Positions 27,201 through 42,300 of a stretch of DNA of 64,000 bases are shown one piece after another. Position 1 is the first letter of the stretch; every line of letters starts with the position of its first letter. The notes under the pieces were generated by a model, which was given only the letters and a program-made list of their open reading frames with translations, was not told the DNA's origin and made no database searches. The position numbers and the translations under genes were made by a program. Source of the DNA: Branchiostoma belcheri (taxonomy: Eukaryota; Chordata; Leptocardii; Amphioxiformes; Branchiostomatidae); assembly GCF_001625305.1 (NCBI RefSeq), contig NW_017804353.1, positions 4,564,685 through 4,628,684 of the forward strand, read 5' to 3'.

Positions 27201-30200
27201 TCTATTAGAAAAAGTATGTGAAGGTCAAACACACAACACTACCAGCGGGCTAGCTAGCCCCCTGCTATAGTCATTGCACAATGGTGTGGCCCAAGGGCAA
27301 CAAAAATGGAGATGGGCACCACCCCTATGCTCTGAGTGGAACAGGACTTTTTTTTACACAGTACTACTGAACTTTTTCTGGTACCTTTACTCTGAATGCA
27401 GGGAAATGTCAGTCAATGACCCACACAGCATGATAAATGTGCTATCAGGCCTTCAGTAATGCCAACATCTCCAGGCTGTGATCTTGGCAAAGGAAGGTCA
27501 GACAGTCCAACTGTATCAGTCCAGTCAACACCTACACATATTGCCCCAACAGCCAAATGGGTACAGGATGGGTCTACTAGACAGTTGATCTCTTTGTATG
27601 GGAACATTTCTTGCATAAATAAAGCTTAGCATTGATTGATCCAAATCTGTTTGGTTTGGTTGATTAAAGTAGTGAATTTATCAGTCACCACAAACACTAC
27701 CTGATAGGAAATGCTATCTGAAACATCTGACTCATCAGAGGTGGCCTGCATGCCCTTTTCCATAGATCGTAATTGGCCATTTTAATTCTACATCGACGGA
27801 CCGCTCTTATTCAGCATAGAGCATAATTGGCGCTTTTTGCATAGAGCGTAATTCGCTGTTTTAATTCTACATAATGCGTTGTAGCTACCCAGAATTTCTT
27901 TACGTAAATCGTAATAGGGAGCCTTCTTGAATTCAGCATAATAGTAATTATGTAGCCTGCTCTCAAAATTTTGCGCAGAGCATTGTCAGGACCTCCTTAG
28001 AGAAATTAACCAGTTGCTTGATTTATTTTCCATTACACTGTTCTACCTGGTAGTCTAACCTCCATCTATGTACATGTACATGTACCTTCTTAGCTGTTGG
28101 CAGTTGTCCCTTTCACTGTTTCAGAATGATTTTTCTGGAAGGCAGTAAAGGTTTATAGGTGTTTTTAAACTAGCCGGGGTGAGCATTTCCACATTTGGCA
28201 ATAATATAGTTCAACACAGTCACAACCTTGGAACATCACAATGGCCTCAGCATGGCAGATTTATAGTTTCTGACTTGTGGTTTAGCTTCCATTAACATGC
28301 TTCACTTCAATTTGGGAATTCCATTTTACTTTCTTTGTCTCAATGCCAGAAGTCCTGAATGTAGAACACCATGATTACTGTATTGCGTGATCTGACTGAT
28401 TCTAAGGCAAAGTGTTTTAAAGTTTTGGAAATAGTAAGAGACAAATTGAAGGAAAATTGAATGAACTCCCAAGATTTAAGTGCTCTAGCTGAATAATGTT
28501 GTCTGTCTGCAAGCAGTTACAGATGAAGTGATTTTGGAATATTAGACACGAGTACTTGTTTTAAACATTTTATGTGAACAGTATAGTGTTGGAGAAAATC
28601 TTCCTCCAATTCAATTTTTTTCTGTCTATATTCAGTTTGTAGCTAGCCAACTTATATGTGTAGGGAGAGCTATTACGCTTGAAAAAATTATGTTGTATGC
28701 AAGTGTTTGAAGGGCAAAAGATTAAAATCTATCAGTTCTTGAATGATTGGCTAGCACTAAACTTAAGGTTAGTATAAGCCTCTGGCTAGCTTTACGTCCT
28801 TGGCTTCATGTCAGCCCAACCAATAGAATAAAATGAAGACAAATCACTACTTGTGGCAGTCAACACCTCAGGCGATAATCTGACCTTGCCAGGTATATCA
28901 TGTCAATATTTACTTCACACTGTCTGTCTCTGCAAAGTTCTGTCAACCAAGATTAATGGGAATTTGATAGCTGGACCTGCACAAAGCTATCCACGCTGGT
29001 TTCTGATGATGGAAAACATTGTTTAGTCTGACCTTCCATGGCAATAACAGTTTTAAACTTCGGGTTACGGCAAAAAGGCACCTTTACCAAACAGATTGTG
29101 TTGTCGGTGACAATGCTGTCATGTTGTGGCAGCAAAATCAAAAGGTTTGGAATGACACGTCCTGTAGCCAAAGCAGGCCAGCTGAACGGTTGAGTTTATT
29201 CTGCTTATAATCACAAAACAAAGCAGCTTGTGGACAATACTTCCTAATGGGTCGCTGGCATGTGCAGGTTAGCTGCAGGTCACTGGATTGTGTCAACTCC
29301 AAATTCATGGCAATGAAAGATGAAAAGGATTGGCTGTAAACTTAAGTTGAACTCTTAGACTCCTCTTTTGTATCCTTTCAATGGGTTTGCAATCGCAATG
29401 TCAGTCTTTGATATAAGATCTTAAAACACAAATCTATTGTATGGTACAGTAACTCTATCAAAACAAGGCTAGTCACGTTTTTTATGCTGCAGTAAAAACA
29501 ATCCTGGATGCCACCATAGTCCCTGACCCTCAGACATGAGGGTGGGACTAGGTAAAGGTAAAGGTAAAAAAGAATGGACAAAGGGAGATATACTGGACTA
29601 AAGAACCTGTACTGTGACAATTATAATCTCCTTTTATAACCAGCAGTGAATCATAATTTATACTATTACAATAATCATTCCATTGGCACAAATTTGCTTG
29701 TATCTAAGAATATGCTCATATTTACATCCAGGCAAAAAGTATGACTTGTTGGAGAGACTGAGAGTGCCAGACCTGCCACACGGCATCAGGCAGACGTGCG
29801 ATGACGTTGACTGTCTGGCCTATGACATTGAACCCTATGCAATGTTGAGTGCACCTACAGAAGAAGTTTTTCCAGAGGGGTGAGTCTGTTTAACATGTTA
29901 CCAATAATGATTCTTTACAATGATGTTACATAGAACTGCTCAGTGTCTCTGGCAACTGAGTTGTCACTTCTATTGTAGCAGAAGTAACATAATATTGTGA
30001 TGTTAATGCTGAAGAAGTTAATGGAGTCAACACACTTATGTATACACATACATGTTACTGATTCCTAAAAACATTAAGTTCTTCTTTCTTGCTAAACTCC
30101 AAATTGACATGTTTGCATGTTCCTTTTTCTCTTGCAGGTTTCCTACAGAGTTCACTATTTCAGCAAAGCTGCAGTACTACAGAAAGTCCTTTTCAAATCT

Positions 30201-33200
30201 ATTTGCAATATTGGACCCTATTGGGAGATTACAACTGTCAATCAAACTCTCACCCAGGGATATAGAGCTTTATACACCTAGTCAGGGAATATACAGGTAA
30301 GTTCTCTATCTGTATCTGTATCTGTTTTGTTGCGTGTGTATAATAGTGGCTAGCTATTTTGCATCAAATGATTTTTGTTACAACAAGCTAAGGCCCAACA
30401 TTTCTATCTTGAGGTATTGTTACTTTAAACTTTCAAATAAACATTCAGATCTGTCTCAAAAACCTGGTGACACTCTACAATGGTTCAAGTAAAGGGGAAA
30501 TCTTTTAACATCTCGATACTGGGTTGATACACCACTTAAACTAGCAATATTTTCCTCTCTCTCCTTCTCATTCTTGGCTGTCTGTAACCAATGGCCACCT
30601 GTAACAATTGGCTGCCAATACAGTACAGTACTTTGCCCCACATAATCTGCTTGAAGATTCGTTTCAGAATCAGATGCACTTTGAAAGTAACCCGAAGATT
30701 CTTCTTGTCTAGACTGACTCTTCAGGTTTGTTTACCGTAAACAACAACACAACCACCTCCACATGTACCTCAGCTCCTGTGTGTAGGTCCCCCATCAAGG
30801 CAGGGATGATAACCCTGAGACTGGGGTCACATCAGCTGTCCCAAGTCTGACAGACTCAGCCCAGGGTGCCCCAAAACTGTCAGCACAGGGAAAGGTGGTC
30901 GGATTTTAGGGAGAGTCACCTCCGATGTCACCTCCGTCCTTAAGGGCTAACACACGTTCAGCAGCTAAACGTTTACGGGACTATGACCCCCACCAGCTTC
31001 ATTGTCCATCAGCAAGAGTGGCAGCATATCGTGGTAGCCTACAGCACTACGGCGCGCAGCTGTGGAACGACCTTCCCATTGAACTGAGAACACTGACTGA
31101 GTTCCGGACATTTAAGCGTCGCTTAACAAAGATGCATGATATGTAACGTATCTGGTAGAATAACTGTATATTGTGTAGCTGTTGTTATTGTGATTTGTGA
31201 ATGTATTGAGTTGTTTTGAAAAACAGGATTGTCTGAAAAACAGGTCAAATGACCTGAGCGCAATTTCCTGTATAAATAAATAAAGTGAAAGTGAAGTGAA
31301 AAGAGAGTGGGGTCTCATGCAGTTCTGTCTATATAGCTACATGTAGATCTAGATGTCCAATCATGACTCAGTAGCATTGACTTTTCGTATATAGGATATG
31401 CTCTGTACATACATACAACCATGCATACATACATACACACATACATACATACATAACTTTACATGTTCAGGTATCTCATCATCAACTCAGTTGTTTGTCA
31501 CTCCATCAGAACTCATATTAACAAGAGAAAATCCATAAAAATCAGGAAATCTGTACCGCCAAGTAATGTTCAATTTCTTACTCTCTTGGTAACGCATTGT
31601 ACCTTGAGGTTATCTCTTTTTCAAAGAAACCAGCATCCACCATCCATACATAATGCCCTTCTCAAATGGGGAAACGAAGGAGAAACAGTCACCTGTCAGA
31701 TGCAGGCAGTGTCCTTTTCTGCCTAACTGATCCCTGTGCATGAGAGAAGGCTCAAGGAGTTAAGCAATTTAGAGGAGGGACTCTCTGCACCTGGCCTGTA
31801 TTTAGGATCACCTTGTTAGTGGTGGATGTGACCCACTGTTGTACTAGTAACTAACTGTCTCAGTTATAGTTATAGTACAGATGAAATACTGTATATGATG
31901 TTTGCACTTAGACAGTAATTACCTCTTCTTAGTGGTAATATGAGAATGGAATACTGTCTTCCTTACCATTTGAATTTTGATGATTTGGCCCTCTCCACTT
32001 GACAAGTAGCATTCTTGTAAACAGTGAATTATGAAGATGCACATGTGTATAATTTGAAAGAAATGGTTCTATAGCTGTAACAGTCAGCTTATCAATTATT
32101 ATGGTGCAACTGTGTCAATAATGGAGCACTAAATTTTTTTAAAACTTATTGTCATCTCAGAATTTTCAGTCTCTCACTGTTCCTGCAGATTTTTCACTAA
32201 CTGTCTCCCTGCCGTTATTTCTCCAGTGTGTCGGTTCCAGACCTAGACGATGGGTTGTGGCACAGTTTTGCAGTATCTGCAACCTACGACATGATTGTAT
32301 TCTACTTTGACTGTGAGTGGATGGACACGTTACACATCGTTCCCAGCCCCCACTACATACAGATGGACGGTATCACCCTGTTGGGAGGCCAGGTTGACTT
32401 CAGTGAAGTACCATTTGAGGTAACCTAAGATAGAAAAACTTGAAATTCCAAAAGAAAAAATATAAAGTCATTGTAAAGTATAGTATTGTAAATAGTTATA
32501 CGTGTACATGTAGTTTATCGGGTTCATACAAATGTAGACTTACTAAATACAACTCATTTTACACGTTTCACACTTCACACTGCATTTAGCCACATGTACA
32601 TTATGCTATAGAGCACCAAATAAAATTTCCAAGTCACTATGATAATAGTTATGATTTATCTTGTTGATAATGATGATATCTAAAAAGAATATTTTAATTT
32701 TTGTATATCATCTTCATGTGTTCCAATCATTTAAAACACCTGGAATGTGCCCCTTGTCCTGAAGCTCAGTGATGACCTTTTTGGCAGCGACTTGCCAGAA
32801 GGATATACCTTGGCCTTGTACGTAACACATGTACAAGGTGTCTGGAAGTTGTCTTACTACAGTGTGGTTATCTCCCTAGCTTGTCCTTACTTGACTCCCA
32901 CTCTCTTGCCAGGTTTTCTCATTTAAGTCTACATTAAAACCTATATTTAGATGCTGTTCACTTCAGTACTTAAAACCATAATTCTCATCCACTTAAGGTA
33001 CACTGTATTAGCATCCTGCATCTTGAGTCTTTAAAAACTCTCTAACATCTTCAGATTTATTCTACGTCACTAATACCTGAATCAAATTTGCTAGGAACAG
33101 ATAGGTAGAACTCAGATCTACTTGTGAGCAATAAGAACAGACTGGGAAATTGCTTTAAAATGCCAAATTAAGTGCTTGAATGGTAGTTGGCAGCTGTGGC

Positions 33201-36200
33201 TGGCAGTTGTTTGTCATGACTATTCGTTGACACTCGTGATCCACTGCAATGATGATGATTACCATCAGCAGCCCAATGTTGCAATGGCTTCCACTGTCTT
33301 CCACTGTCACTACTCTGACAGTTCTTCCCCTGCAGTTAGCTTCTTCGAAATGATAACAAATATTTTGAAAGTACTGTTTGGGCCTGTCATGATCTTGACT
33401 GTCAGTGTCAGCTTCCATTGATGATGGTCTGTAAGAAAGTTGGACAGTTGTTATCTATGTGCAGTAAGTGACCATATCTTGCAAAACTGCCAACTGTCCC
33501 TAGTTCAACCATCAACACAAATGTTACCCATTTAAGAAGTTGGCAGATGTTCAGACAGTGAGCTGCAAGAGGAAGAGAGGCTTGTGTAGAAGCCAAGTTG
33601 GCAGCTCCTACAGTGCAATGATGGTTTAAGAGGGGGTTTAAGCCAACCTTCTAATCCTAAAACCTTGATGCAGATGGTGCTCTGCCTGGAACTTGTGGTA
33701 GAACATAACCCCACAGAAGGGGATTAGGTTTGTGAACTCAGACAAAACTTGTGGCAGGCCTTAGGGTGTGACGCATTGCAGATAGACTGTGAAGGAAGTA
33801 GTTATGGTCCTCTTATCACTGTGGGAAAAGGTCGCTTTCCTGAAACCACTGCATGTGGCCTGCAGTTTTCTGGATCATGCTTTAGGCAAGGCTTGAAAAG
33901 AAAATAGTTTGTGTCAGGAAATGTTTGTAGTCAGGAAAATAGTTTGTAGTCAGGAAATGTTTTCCAATGGCGGGAAATTCCCTCACACTTTGGCAAATGG
34001 AACTCAGCAGCTCTAGCAGACAATTCACCTTTGTCAAAGACTGTCTGGTATAAAACCTACGACAAAGGTGGCTGCTGTAAATTGCTTCACATAGTAGTAG
34101 ATGGAACTCCTGACAGACAATCCATCAAAGACCTCAGTAACATGTCTGACCCAGGACCTCACTGTCGACAAACCAACAGACGAGACAGTCTTGCTGAGAA
34201 AAGGAGAACATATAGAAACTACTCATGATCAAGAGTAGCAATTATTGATCAGCTACTCTTTTTACAGTCCTTAAACGTTTCCTAACACATGCATTCCCAA
34301 GTGTAGAAATTTTCTGCAAGTGTGGAAGAAATTTTAGGAGCTGTTATAGCTAGCTAAGCCTTGAAATGAGGAAGTTGCATGGGGCAAGTTTTCCTAGTGG
34401 AGAGCATGGATTGTGACAGCCACTAAGATTGGGACCAGACGAGAAGCCCTCAGATCTTGGTTGTCCCTGGCACCTTTGCTCTCCACCTGTCAGTCTGTGA
34501 CACAAGACTCATCCACCTTGACGTGGGCAAAGATAGCGCAGGTGAATGGGTTCAGCTGCAAGCACTAGTTTGTTATAGCCATCTGGTTTATGGTTTGGAG
34601 AAAACTGAGTACTTCCAGAAGGTCTCTTTGCCAAGGTTGGGATGAATTTGGATGGATCAAAATGGGTTTTTTCTTAACACTTTTAGTAATACTTTTATGT
34701 CAGATGTCCTGTTTTTTCTTGGTTTTATTTTGGACGTGTTCTTCATTGCTGCTGCATGCTACTGACCCTTGATTGGTTTTGGTTCAGGTTGATTCCATGG
34801 CCAACAGAGCCTGGTTGACCTGTGACAGTCCATGGTGCTTCTTCACAGCATGCACAGATTAGTAGCCAGATCTCGAAGCTTATTGAGCTTTACCAGGAAA
34901 AACAAGGTTACACTTTAACCAGTCTTTGAAATGGTTCCAACTTGGAATCAGTGTGAAGGTATATGGTATATAGGCAGCCCTTCACAATCACGAGGATGAA
35001 GATGGTCTCATCAAAGGACCCAGGGGATCCATAAAAAAATGATGGAGAATGATATGTCACTTTTAGCACATCCAACTGCATCCCCAGTTGCCTACAGTAA
35101 CAGTTGTTATCATTAAGAAGGCTAAGCCTGTATTTCGTGCATTATGTAATACTTCTAGTACTTAGTAGCCTGATCTAATAAATACTCTTAGGCTGGTCAT
35201 GATTGCACTTGCCCTGAGTCTTTGACATCTTCCCAACTCTTGAAACATACTTCTGAGAGATGTCAAGGACTTTTGGTGTTAGAGGCTCCATAAGGCTAAT
35301 GGAACAGACAGGTGTGCGTGCATATCAGTCTTGTTTGTTCAATTTCCGTCCAGGTGATGTATCTCTTTCTGACATAGTGAAATCTCCTAAGGGTATCTTT
35401 GTCATGCTTTGTGTAAGCAGCACCATAGGAGAAAGGGTGTGGTCAGTTATGTGAAGTATGGGATATATGGCAGCTCCTATCATTTTCCCCTGTATAAACA
35501 GGTAGTCATCTAAATTGTACATGTAGGTACTAGCAGATGAGTTATATTAGAGAATCTCAAAATTCCATTTTTCATATCTTGAACTCACATCTACCCACTT
35601 CTTCAACATCTTCATCTTTTTTGTCTTCTCAATTCATCTACAGTTTATTGCTGTAATCATGTAACTGTGTCTTAATATACGTTAAACTTAATTCCTACAC
35701 CTGTATGCATTTTACAACTGGCAGAAACAATAAAGTTTATATTCCGGGATTTGCTAAGGTTATCACAGAGCAGACCTCAGAAGTCAAAAGGTAAAAGGTG
35801 ATGCCATGTCTCTTTATTGCAGCTCTGAATGTAATGTAATTTGCTAAATTCAAGGCAACGGTACTTCTGAGGGCTAACCCCATGATTGGGGCAGAATGTT
35901 GCAAGTGTCAGGTCATTTACTGTTTTTCTTTTACCCTTAATGCTTAGCACATGAGGGGGGTTGGGTGGTCTTTGCCCCAGCCGATATTGATCAAAAAGCT
36001 GTTCAACAGAAAATGGAAAGGGCATAGGCCACCAACAAGCCATATATACTTTTGCTGGTCTGTCATCTATTTTCTATGATACACATATAAATGTTATCAA
36101 TGCATTGTATGTGTAGGCATTGCTTTACATTCATCCCTTGAATTGTTGCTATGCTCAGTGTAACAGTTTTACCATTTCAGCCTTGGGTCACAGGGTCAAT

Positions 36201-39200
36201 GACCTATAACTGTTACAACAGTTTTTACTAGTTTATAAGTCCCTTCCACAACCATGGACACTTCTGGATTTTTAGCCTTTGAAACAACGGACATCATTTT
36301 GATTCTTTAGCTGTGTCTTTTGGAGCTAAGATTGTCTTTTGACAAAAGACTTTTCTCAATGTCATTTGGAGCAAAGATTAACACTAAGCGAGGAAAGTCA
36401 CCAAGTCTCTTAGTGTTAAACTCAACATCTTTTGGACAGTCCCTTTCCTTGTATTTGCTTATGTGTCTCGGAAATAAAATGTAATATTTTCAAATTGTGA
36501 GTCACCCAATGCTGCATTCAAATTGGCCTTGAACATCTTGAAACCCACTGAGAGCTTAGTAGTGTACTTTGGTGAGATGTAGACATTGTTGTCATTTCTT
36601 TTGAAGAGATGAAGATGAGATAGGATAAGATGAACAAACTTTGTGGATAAGGTTTGTAAATGAGATACAGGCCAGACATGTTTAACTAGAGGCCAGCATG
36701 TGGCAGGTGGGATGGGAAAGATTAATGACTGGGACAGAGGTAGATAATGTGTGGTGAAAGTGGAGAAAGTGAGAATAATCCTTGAGGCACAGAACTCCAG
36801 AGGAGAAAGTCCCGCCAAAACGGAAATGCCAGGGCAGAAGTCAGCCTTGGCAGGCCAGTTTTCGCTGTTGGTGACTTGTAAAGGGGCAAAAAGGGACTAA
36901 TTTATAAACCTTTAGCAAGTTTTCAAAATCTGATGGATGGTACTTTGAAGAAATAAAATAAACTACATCTGATGAACTTAAGTTTGCTTTCTTTTAGAGA
37001 TAGAAGAAGCTAGTCTTACATCAGAAGAAGGTCATCTGAGCTTTCTGTAAGAGTAGATACAATGTTGTAAGTTAGAGAAGCCATGCATGATTTGTTATGC
37101 CTTGTTTGTCCTTGACTGCGCACAGACTAGGCATGTTGAACAGATGTACAAGTACATGTATATAATGATGTCATCAGAGACCCAGCAACTGGTGTGTTAC
37201 GCCAAAGGGTGGTTATACCAGCTATACAGATACAGGTAACTGAGCAAGACCTTTGTGTGCTTTCAAGGTCTTGGGAATTATCTCATGGGATAGAAAAGAC
37301 TATGTTGTGTTTGATCTCAATTGCAAGGTGATGGCCTTTCAAACTACAAGTGTCTGAACTATACTACGACCTCTTGACCTGACCATGAGTGCAAACACAA
37401 GTGTAGCATCAGACTGGAGGGGGGGGGGGAGGGGGCTTGTTGAACATCTGACCCAGATGAGGAAGTGTCAAAAGATGAGATAAATAGTTTAATTGCAACA
37501 ATGGAATTCTAGCTATGCTTTCAACCTCAACTGCCTGGGGGTCAGCAATCTTCCAGATGCACATATAGCCACACAGGTCACATGCAAGAGTCATTGAAGA
37601 GAGGTACATGTACACAGGCCATGTTTAGAGGACTGAATAGTATTTTGCTTACAGGCAAGATTATGTCAGATCATTAGAATCTTTGAAGGATGACAGACAC
37701 TGGTGCAGATGTACTGGCTCTGGTTGATGTGATGTGGCTGTATCAATGTCCATGCTGACATAGCTGTAGAAAGGCAGTAGATATGCTATTTTTGGCACAC
37801 CTTCAAACCTGTTTTCCCTCTTTTTTAATTATAGCTGACCCTGGAAAGTGTTTCAAACCCAGACAAAACATCCCTAGGGAGATTGTAGGGGTCAGGACCC
37901 AGATAATGAGCTAATGCAGTAATGGCAACAGCAGCATGAACAACTGAGTTGCAGGTGTAGATACTGTCACATGTGCGTGTTTGGGGAAACAGATCTGGAG
38001 GGAGTTACACCATATACCACCAATACTGGTTTCCATCCATCCATCCATCCATCCATCCATCCATCCATCCATCCATCCATCCATCCATCCATCCATCCAT
38101 CCATCCATCCATCCATCCATCCATCCATCCATCTATCTACCTATCTACCCATCCACCTATTAATGAATCCATCAACGTATTGCTTTCATCTCATTGAAAT
38201 GTCAAAGCAGGACAGGCCAGATATTTCTACGTCATTGACATCAATACAAGAGACTAACAAAAAGTTTTAGTGTTCTTAGCATCCTCATATAATGAGTATG
38301 AGCAACCTCTGGTATTGGGTTATGTATGTTTTCAATTATTCAGGATATGTGAAACCACAGACTTCATTCTTGACTTTCCTCCAAGATTCCACTTTGTTTC
38401 CAAGTAAGTTGTAAGGTGCAGCTGTCTGAAAAGGTGCCTAGCTTAGTTTTCATCCCATTGAAGGCATCCAATGAAATTTCATGGCGGCAAAACGAAAATA
38501 TTCTGGATGAGGAAATCTGTCAAATATTACACTCACTGCCATTTCTTAGCAAATTGTCATCATTCCATACATAAAACAGTCACATTGTCCCTGGCCATGA
38601 ACCAGAACACTCCTGCCCACCGCAACTGCTGGACGATTTCCAGTCAACTGTGGTTTGATAATATTTTGGTGACCTGTTCTCAAATGTACGACATAAAAGG
38701 CATTGAATGTGACACTCTCTGCCTAGGATGCCTTTTGCCCAACTATAAACTATACCTGGATCCTGGGATTGTTTCCAAGAACTGATAAGCGAACAGGCTT
38801 GTACATGTAGATAGCAGTCATTCTGAATGGGTGAATTGTAAGTTATTTCTAGCTGAGCGACCTACATATGTACATTGCACATTTGGAGGAATGAATTCAG
38901 GGTGGTCTACCTTTGAGACAGAGAGATACTGCTTGTTCTCTTCCAAGCTATTGATGCTTGGCATACAAATGCATTTTCCCTTCCCTTCATTAGAAAATTG
39001 CTACAGACCAATGACATGCATGATTCCCTGGCATCTAGAAAGAAACACAAAGGCGTAATTGGGTTTATCCAAATAATTAGTCCCAGTGTTCCCAATGATA
39101 CCTGATAAGTCTGTAGTTAGCTATGCCTCTGTCAGCCCCTTTTCAACCTGCATGATTTAGTACTGAAAGACCATCTGAAGGTCTGGTGCAAGAGGGTCAT

Positions 39201-39332
39201 CTGGATAGTATAGGGTTCCTACATGCTGATGATAAATTTTGTCACCCCTGCCATGCATAGTTTTGATTATAGATGCAAGCATGTGTCTGTGAGTGTGTTT
39301 GTGTCTGTGTCAGTGAGTATGTGTGTACATGT

Positions 39333-39369
<37 letters not shown>

Positions 39370-42300
39370 CTGTGTGTGTGTGTGTACATACATAATGTGA
39401 ATAGTAGAATGGGTGATTATTATCTTTAAATGCTGGTACAGTAGATGGACAGAGTTGTGGGAGTGATAGGACCAGGGCCTCTTATGTTACAACAAGAGCA
39501 GGAGTCAAAATCATTAAGTTGCCCAGTGCCACTGAAAGTTCAAATGCCACCAGGAAGTGCCTTACTCCCCCAGAACCCCTGTAGAGGACTGAGTCAGAGA
39601 TCCAGACAAGTGAGGGATAAGATCAACTTTTGTCCTGGTCTATTGGCTATACATTATTTTGTTTTTTCTTGGAAATGTTGGGAAAAAAAACTACACAAAG
39701 CTTTTTGGTCTGTTAAAACAAGATGTGAACTAGAGAGGAGACAAACACTTTGAAGTTCTCTTTATCTATCAGTGAAGTCCTTTTTCTCTATCAGTCTGTT
39801 GTCTCTGATTGAAGAGTCAAAACCTTCAGTTCAAGCCCCTGTTGTCAGCCACTTTACCTCCTTAGTAACCCATTGTACAAGAAATCTTCCAACACCCCAG
39901 GACATCGGTCCCCCTGTCACATGCAGCAGCCAAGAGGACCATGTCTACCTTAAATCACCAGCTGTTGCCGTGGCTACAGACTTTAACCAGCATCAATGCC
40001 AAGATAAGAAGTACAGTACCATGTGTCACGTTGTTTCATACACATGCTTATCAGTGCCTTTATACTGTGGGGAAGAACAACCAGTTGTAACTCGTAAACA
40101 TGTTCTAATCATAACCACCTTGAGACTGACACTCCTACAGTGTAATTTTGAGGGAGATGAATGACAAACTGTTGGCTCCTCCTAACTTTCCCCAGCAGAT
40201 GTCCACAATTAAAGGCCTGTGTCATTAACATAATAGAACCCACCAGAAAAGATTGCAGCCTTTCTGATGTCAACACACAGCAACGGAGGGCATCCTGTAT
40301 ATCCTGCATTGCCATAGCAACTATCCTAAACGTCGCGTAGTTGACAAGCAGGTTTTGGTATTGTTTTTTTGGCTTGGAGTCAAGTCTGAAAAGGTGGAGC
40401 AGCTGAGGCAGGGTGGGAAAGATTGAAGGCCTCACAAGTCACTTCTCATGGGACTATCAGGTCTCCTTCCTCCCCACTTTTACTAGTCGTGTTGCCAGGC
40501 TCTTGGATTATGGCGTGGTTGCAACGGTGGATAATTCTGGTTTTCTACGTGAGTACACTTCCCAATCTGTGTTCTGTCTTCTGTTAAAGCGTGCCATGTG
40601 GAAATCTGGCTAAGGTTTAGACTTTGAAGTCTGTCTGATCCAGGTTCTTGTTTGGGTTTAGTGTAAAGACTTTGATATCCGAGTAATTTGCCCATGCCAA
40701 AGCGGATGAGGGTGACCCACATGTCCAGCACTCCATGCTAAGAGTGCCCGTGTCAGTTTGAAGTAGATACCACTGCTAAAAAGCCAGAAATAATGCTTCT
40801 TTAAGTCGTAAGGTTAGAATAGTCCAGACTGTAGTGGCGTGGGACAAACAGCAGGCTAATCTGCATTAAAAGTCCTTGTATTGCAGGGCTAATACAGTAC
40901 AGCTGGGGAAGTAAGGTGCTGTCAATGTGAGCAGCCATGTAATGGGGGATGGGTCAGTGTGGAAACAATGAGTTCAGAGCAGACCATTTCTTGACTATAT
41001 GTTGTCGTGCATTTCTCACATTAAATCTATGCCTCAGGTTAAAAGGAAGCACCTATTGGTATTTAGCATGGGTTGGTTAACTCGTGGTTAGTATTTGGTT
41101 TTTCGGAAATGGGTAACTTATAAACGGAAATGCCGACATTTTTCACATTTTTGGCATTGCTTCTTTAACCTGGAATCCTTGTCACTTTGCTCTGTTGAGA
41201 CTCTACATGTACCTTGCTTGGGTTTAGAAACGATGTTGTTGTTGGCAAAAGTACTAAGCAGGTACATATAAAAAACAGCTCATTTGATTGACAAAAAGGT
41301 GTGTTGGAAGTGTCAAGTGGTAGGAAGGTTAGTCTTGTATGATGCATCATCGGTGTCACTTTGGTTAATTGGCTGTTGGCAAACTTATCCAATTTAACCA
41401 AGGTTAGTTTGCCAAGTTTCTCCTGAGTGTTCAAAACATAGCAGTGAAAGTAATACTAGGGGAAAGTACTTGTATCCACCAGTACAAAACTATCATGTTC
41501 CAAGATATGTCTGGCCTGATTAACAATAATGATTGACAGATGTCTGTACCCCCCTCCCAGGGTGTGTCAGCCATCCCAAATCAGTTTACCATACATAGAT
41601 AAACAGGTGGTCGAAATTTGGGATGGTCCATTGATGATAGTGGGGATGGGGCAGACACAGATTTTCTCCCTCTTCCTGTTGTAGGGTCAATTTCTTTCTA
41701 CTTGATCTATTTGTTTACTCTCTCGATCAAACAACTCAGTTGAGACTGTTGTGGCTTGGGGCCATGGCTTTACCCTTGGTACTGTCTGCACGAGATTGTG
41801 ATGACTTGCATGAGAAGAATTTTGTCTACCTACCAGTACCTAGACAGTGTTTAATCAACTCTTATCAAGTAGAAACTTATAATTACAATCAAGGCATATT
41901 TGCCATTGTTGTGTAAAGTGGGTAATTACGAAACTGTTCTGTTGGGCCAATTTAACCCCCTAATTGGTCAGTTGTAAGTTACATGTAGAAAGCATTTCTT
42001 TGTGTTCTTACTGTTTCTGAACTACCATATTTCAAGCCTTTAGATCATGGTATCAAACAACAGTATGTAGTTCCTGTTCAGATAATTAAGTTTAACGTTA
42101 ATATTTCTTGTAAATTCTACTTTCCAGGGCTCCATACAGCAGCTGATGATATTTGACGACCCTCTAGTCGGAGCTGTCCAGTGTTCAGTATTCCTGCAGA
42201 ACTGCAAACAGGATCCTGTGCTAGGGCAAAATCAACTGGTGGGATGTGCAGTTCCTTCCTTTTCTTTGAAACGTTTTGTTTTGTAAAGACTATTGTGATG

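Larger units (their letters stand above)
12244..29731 (+). other. Intron 1 (17.5 kb)
   Basis: Bounded by GTGAGT at 12244 and CATCCAG at 29731. It contains no coding exon I can support. It holds a MITE copy (20732-20960), a GTA-rich microsatellite (23578-23627), a TTAA-flanked element (25775-26025) and a diverged MITE-like copy (27742-27990). A long first intron often carries enhancers, but I see no specific site that I can name. Confidence 0.8.
30297..32226 (+). other. Intron 3 (1.9 kb) with a LINE tail and a microsatellite
   Basis: Contains the 3' end of a non-LTR retrotransposon (30915-31302) and a CATA microsatellite (31405-31456). I see no coding exon of the host gene. The acceptor is TTATTTCTCCAG. 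Confidence 0.8.
32420..42127 (+). other. Intron 4 (9.7 kb)
   Basis: No coding exon supportable. It holds a short local duplication around 33899-33962 (AAAATAGTTTGTAGTCAGGA repeated with variation), a CCAT microsatellite (38033-38132) and a GT microsatellite (39335-39385). Open frames of 100-130 codons (for example 36459-36818 minus and 39772-40164 plus) have no recognisable domain and look like chance. Confidence 0.75.

Noticed and set aside
37911-38270. HPSI-repeat and MDGW-repeat open frames
   Set aside because: Pure translation of the CCAT microsatellite; no start context or splice sites.
39772-40164. 130-codon open frame in intron 4
   Set aside because: No recognisable domain and no splice sites joining it in phase 0 to exons 4 and 5, which already join perfectly.
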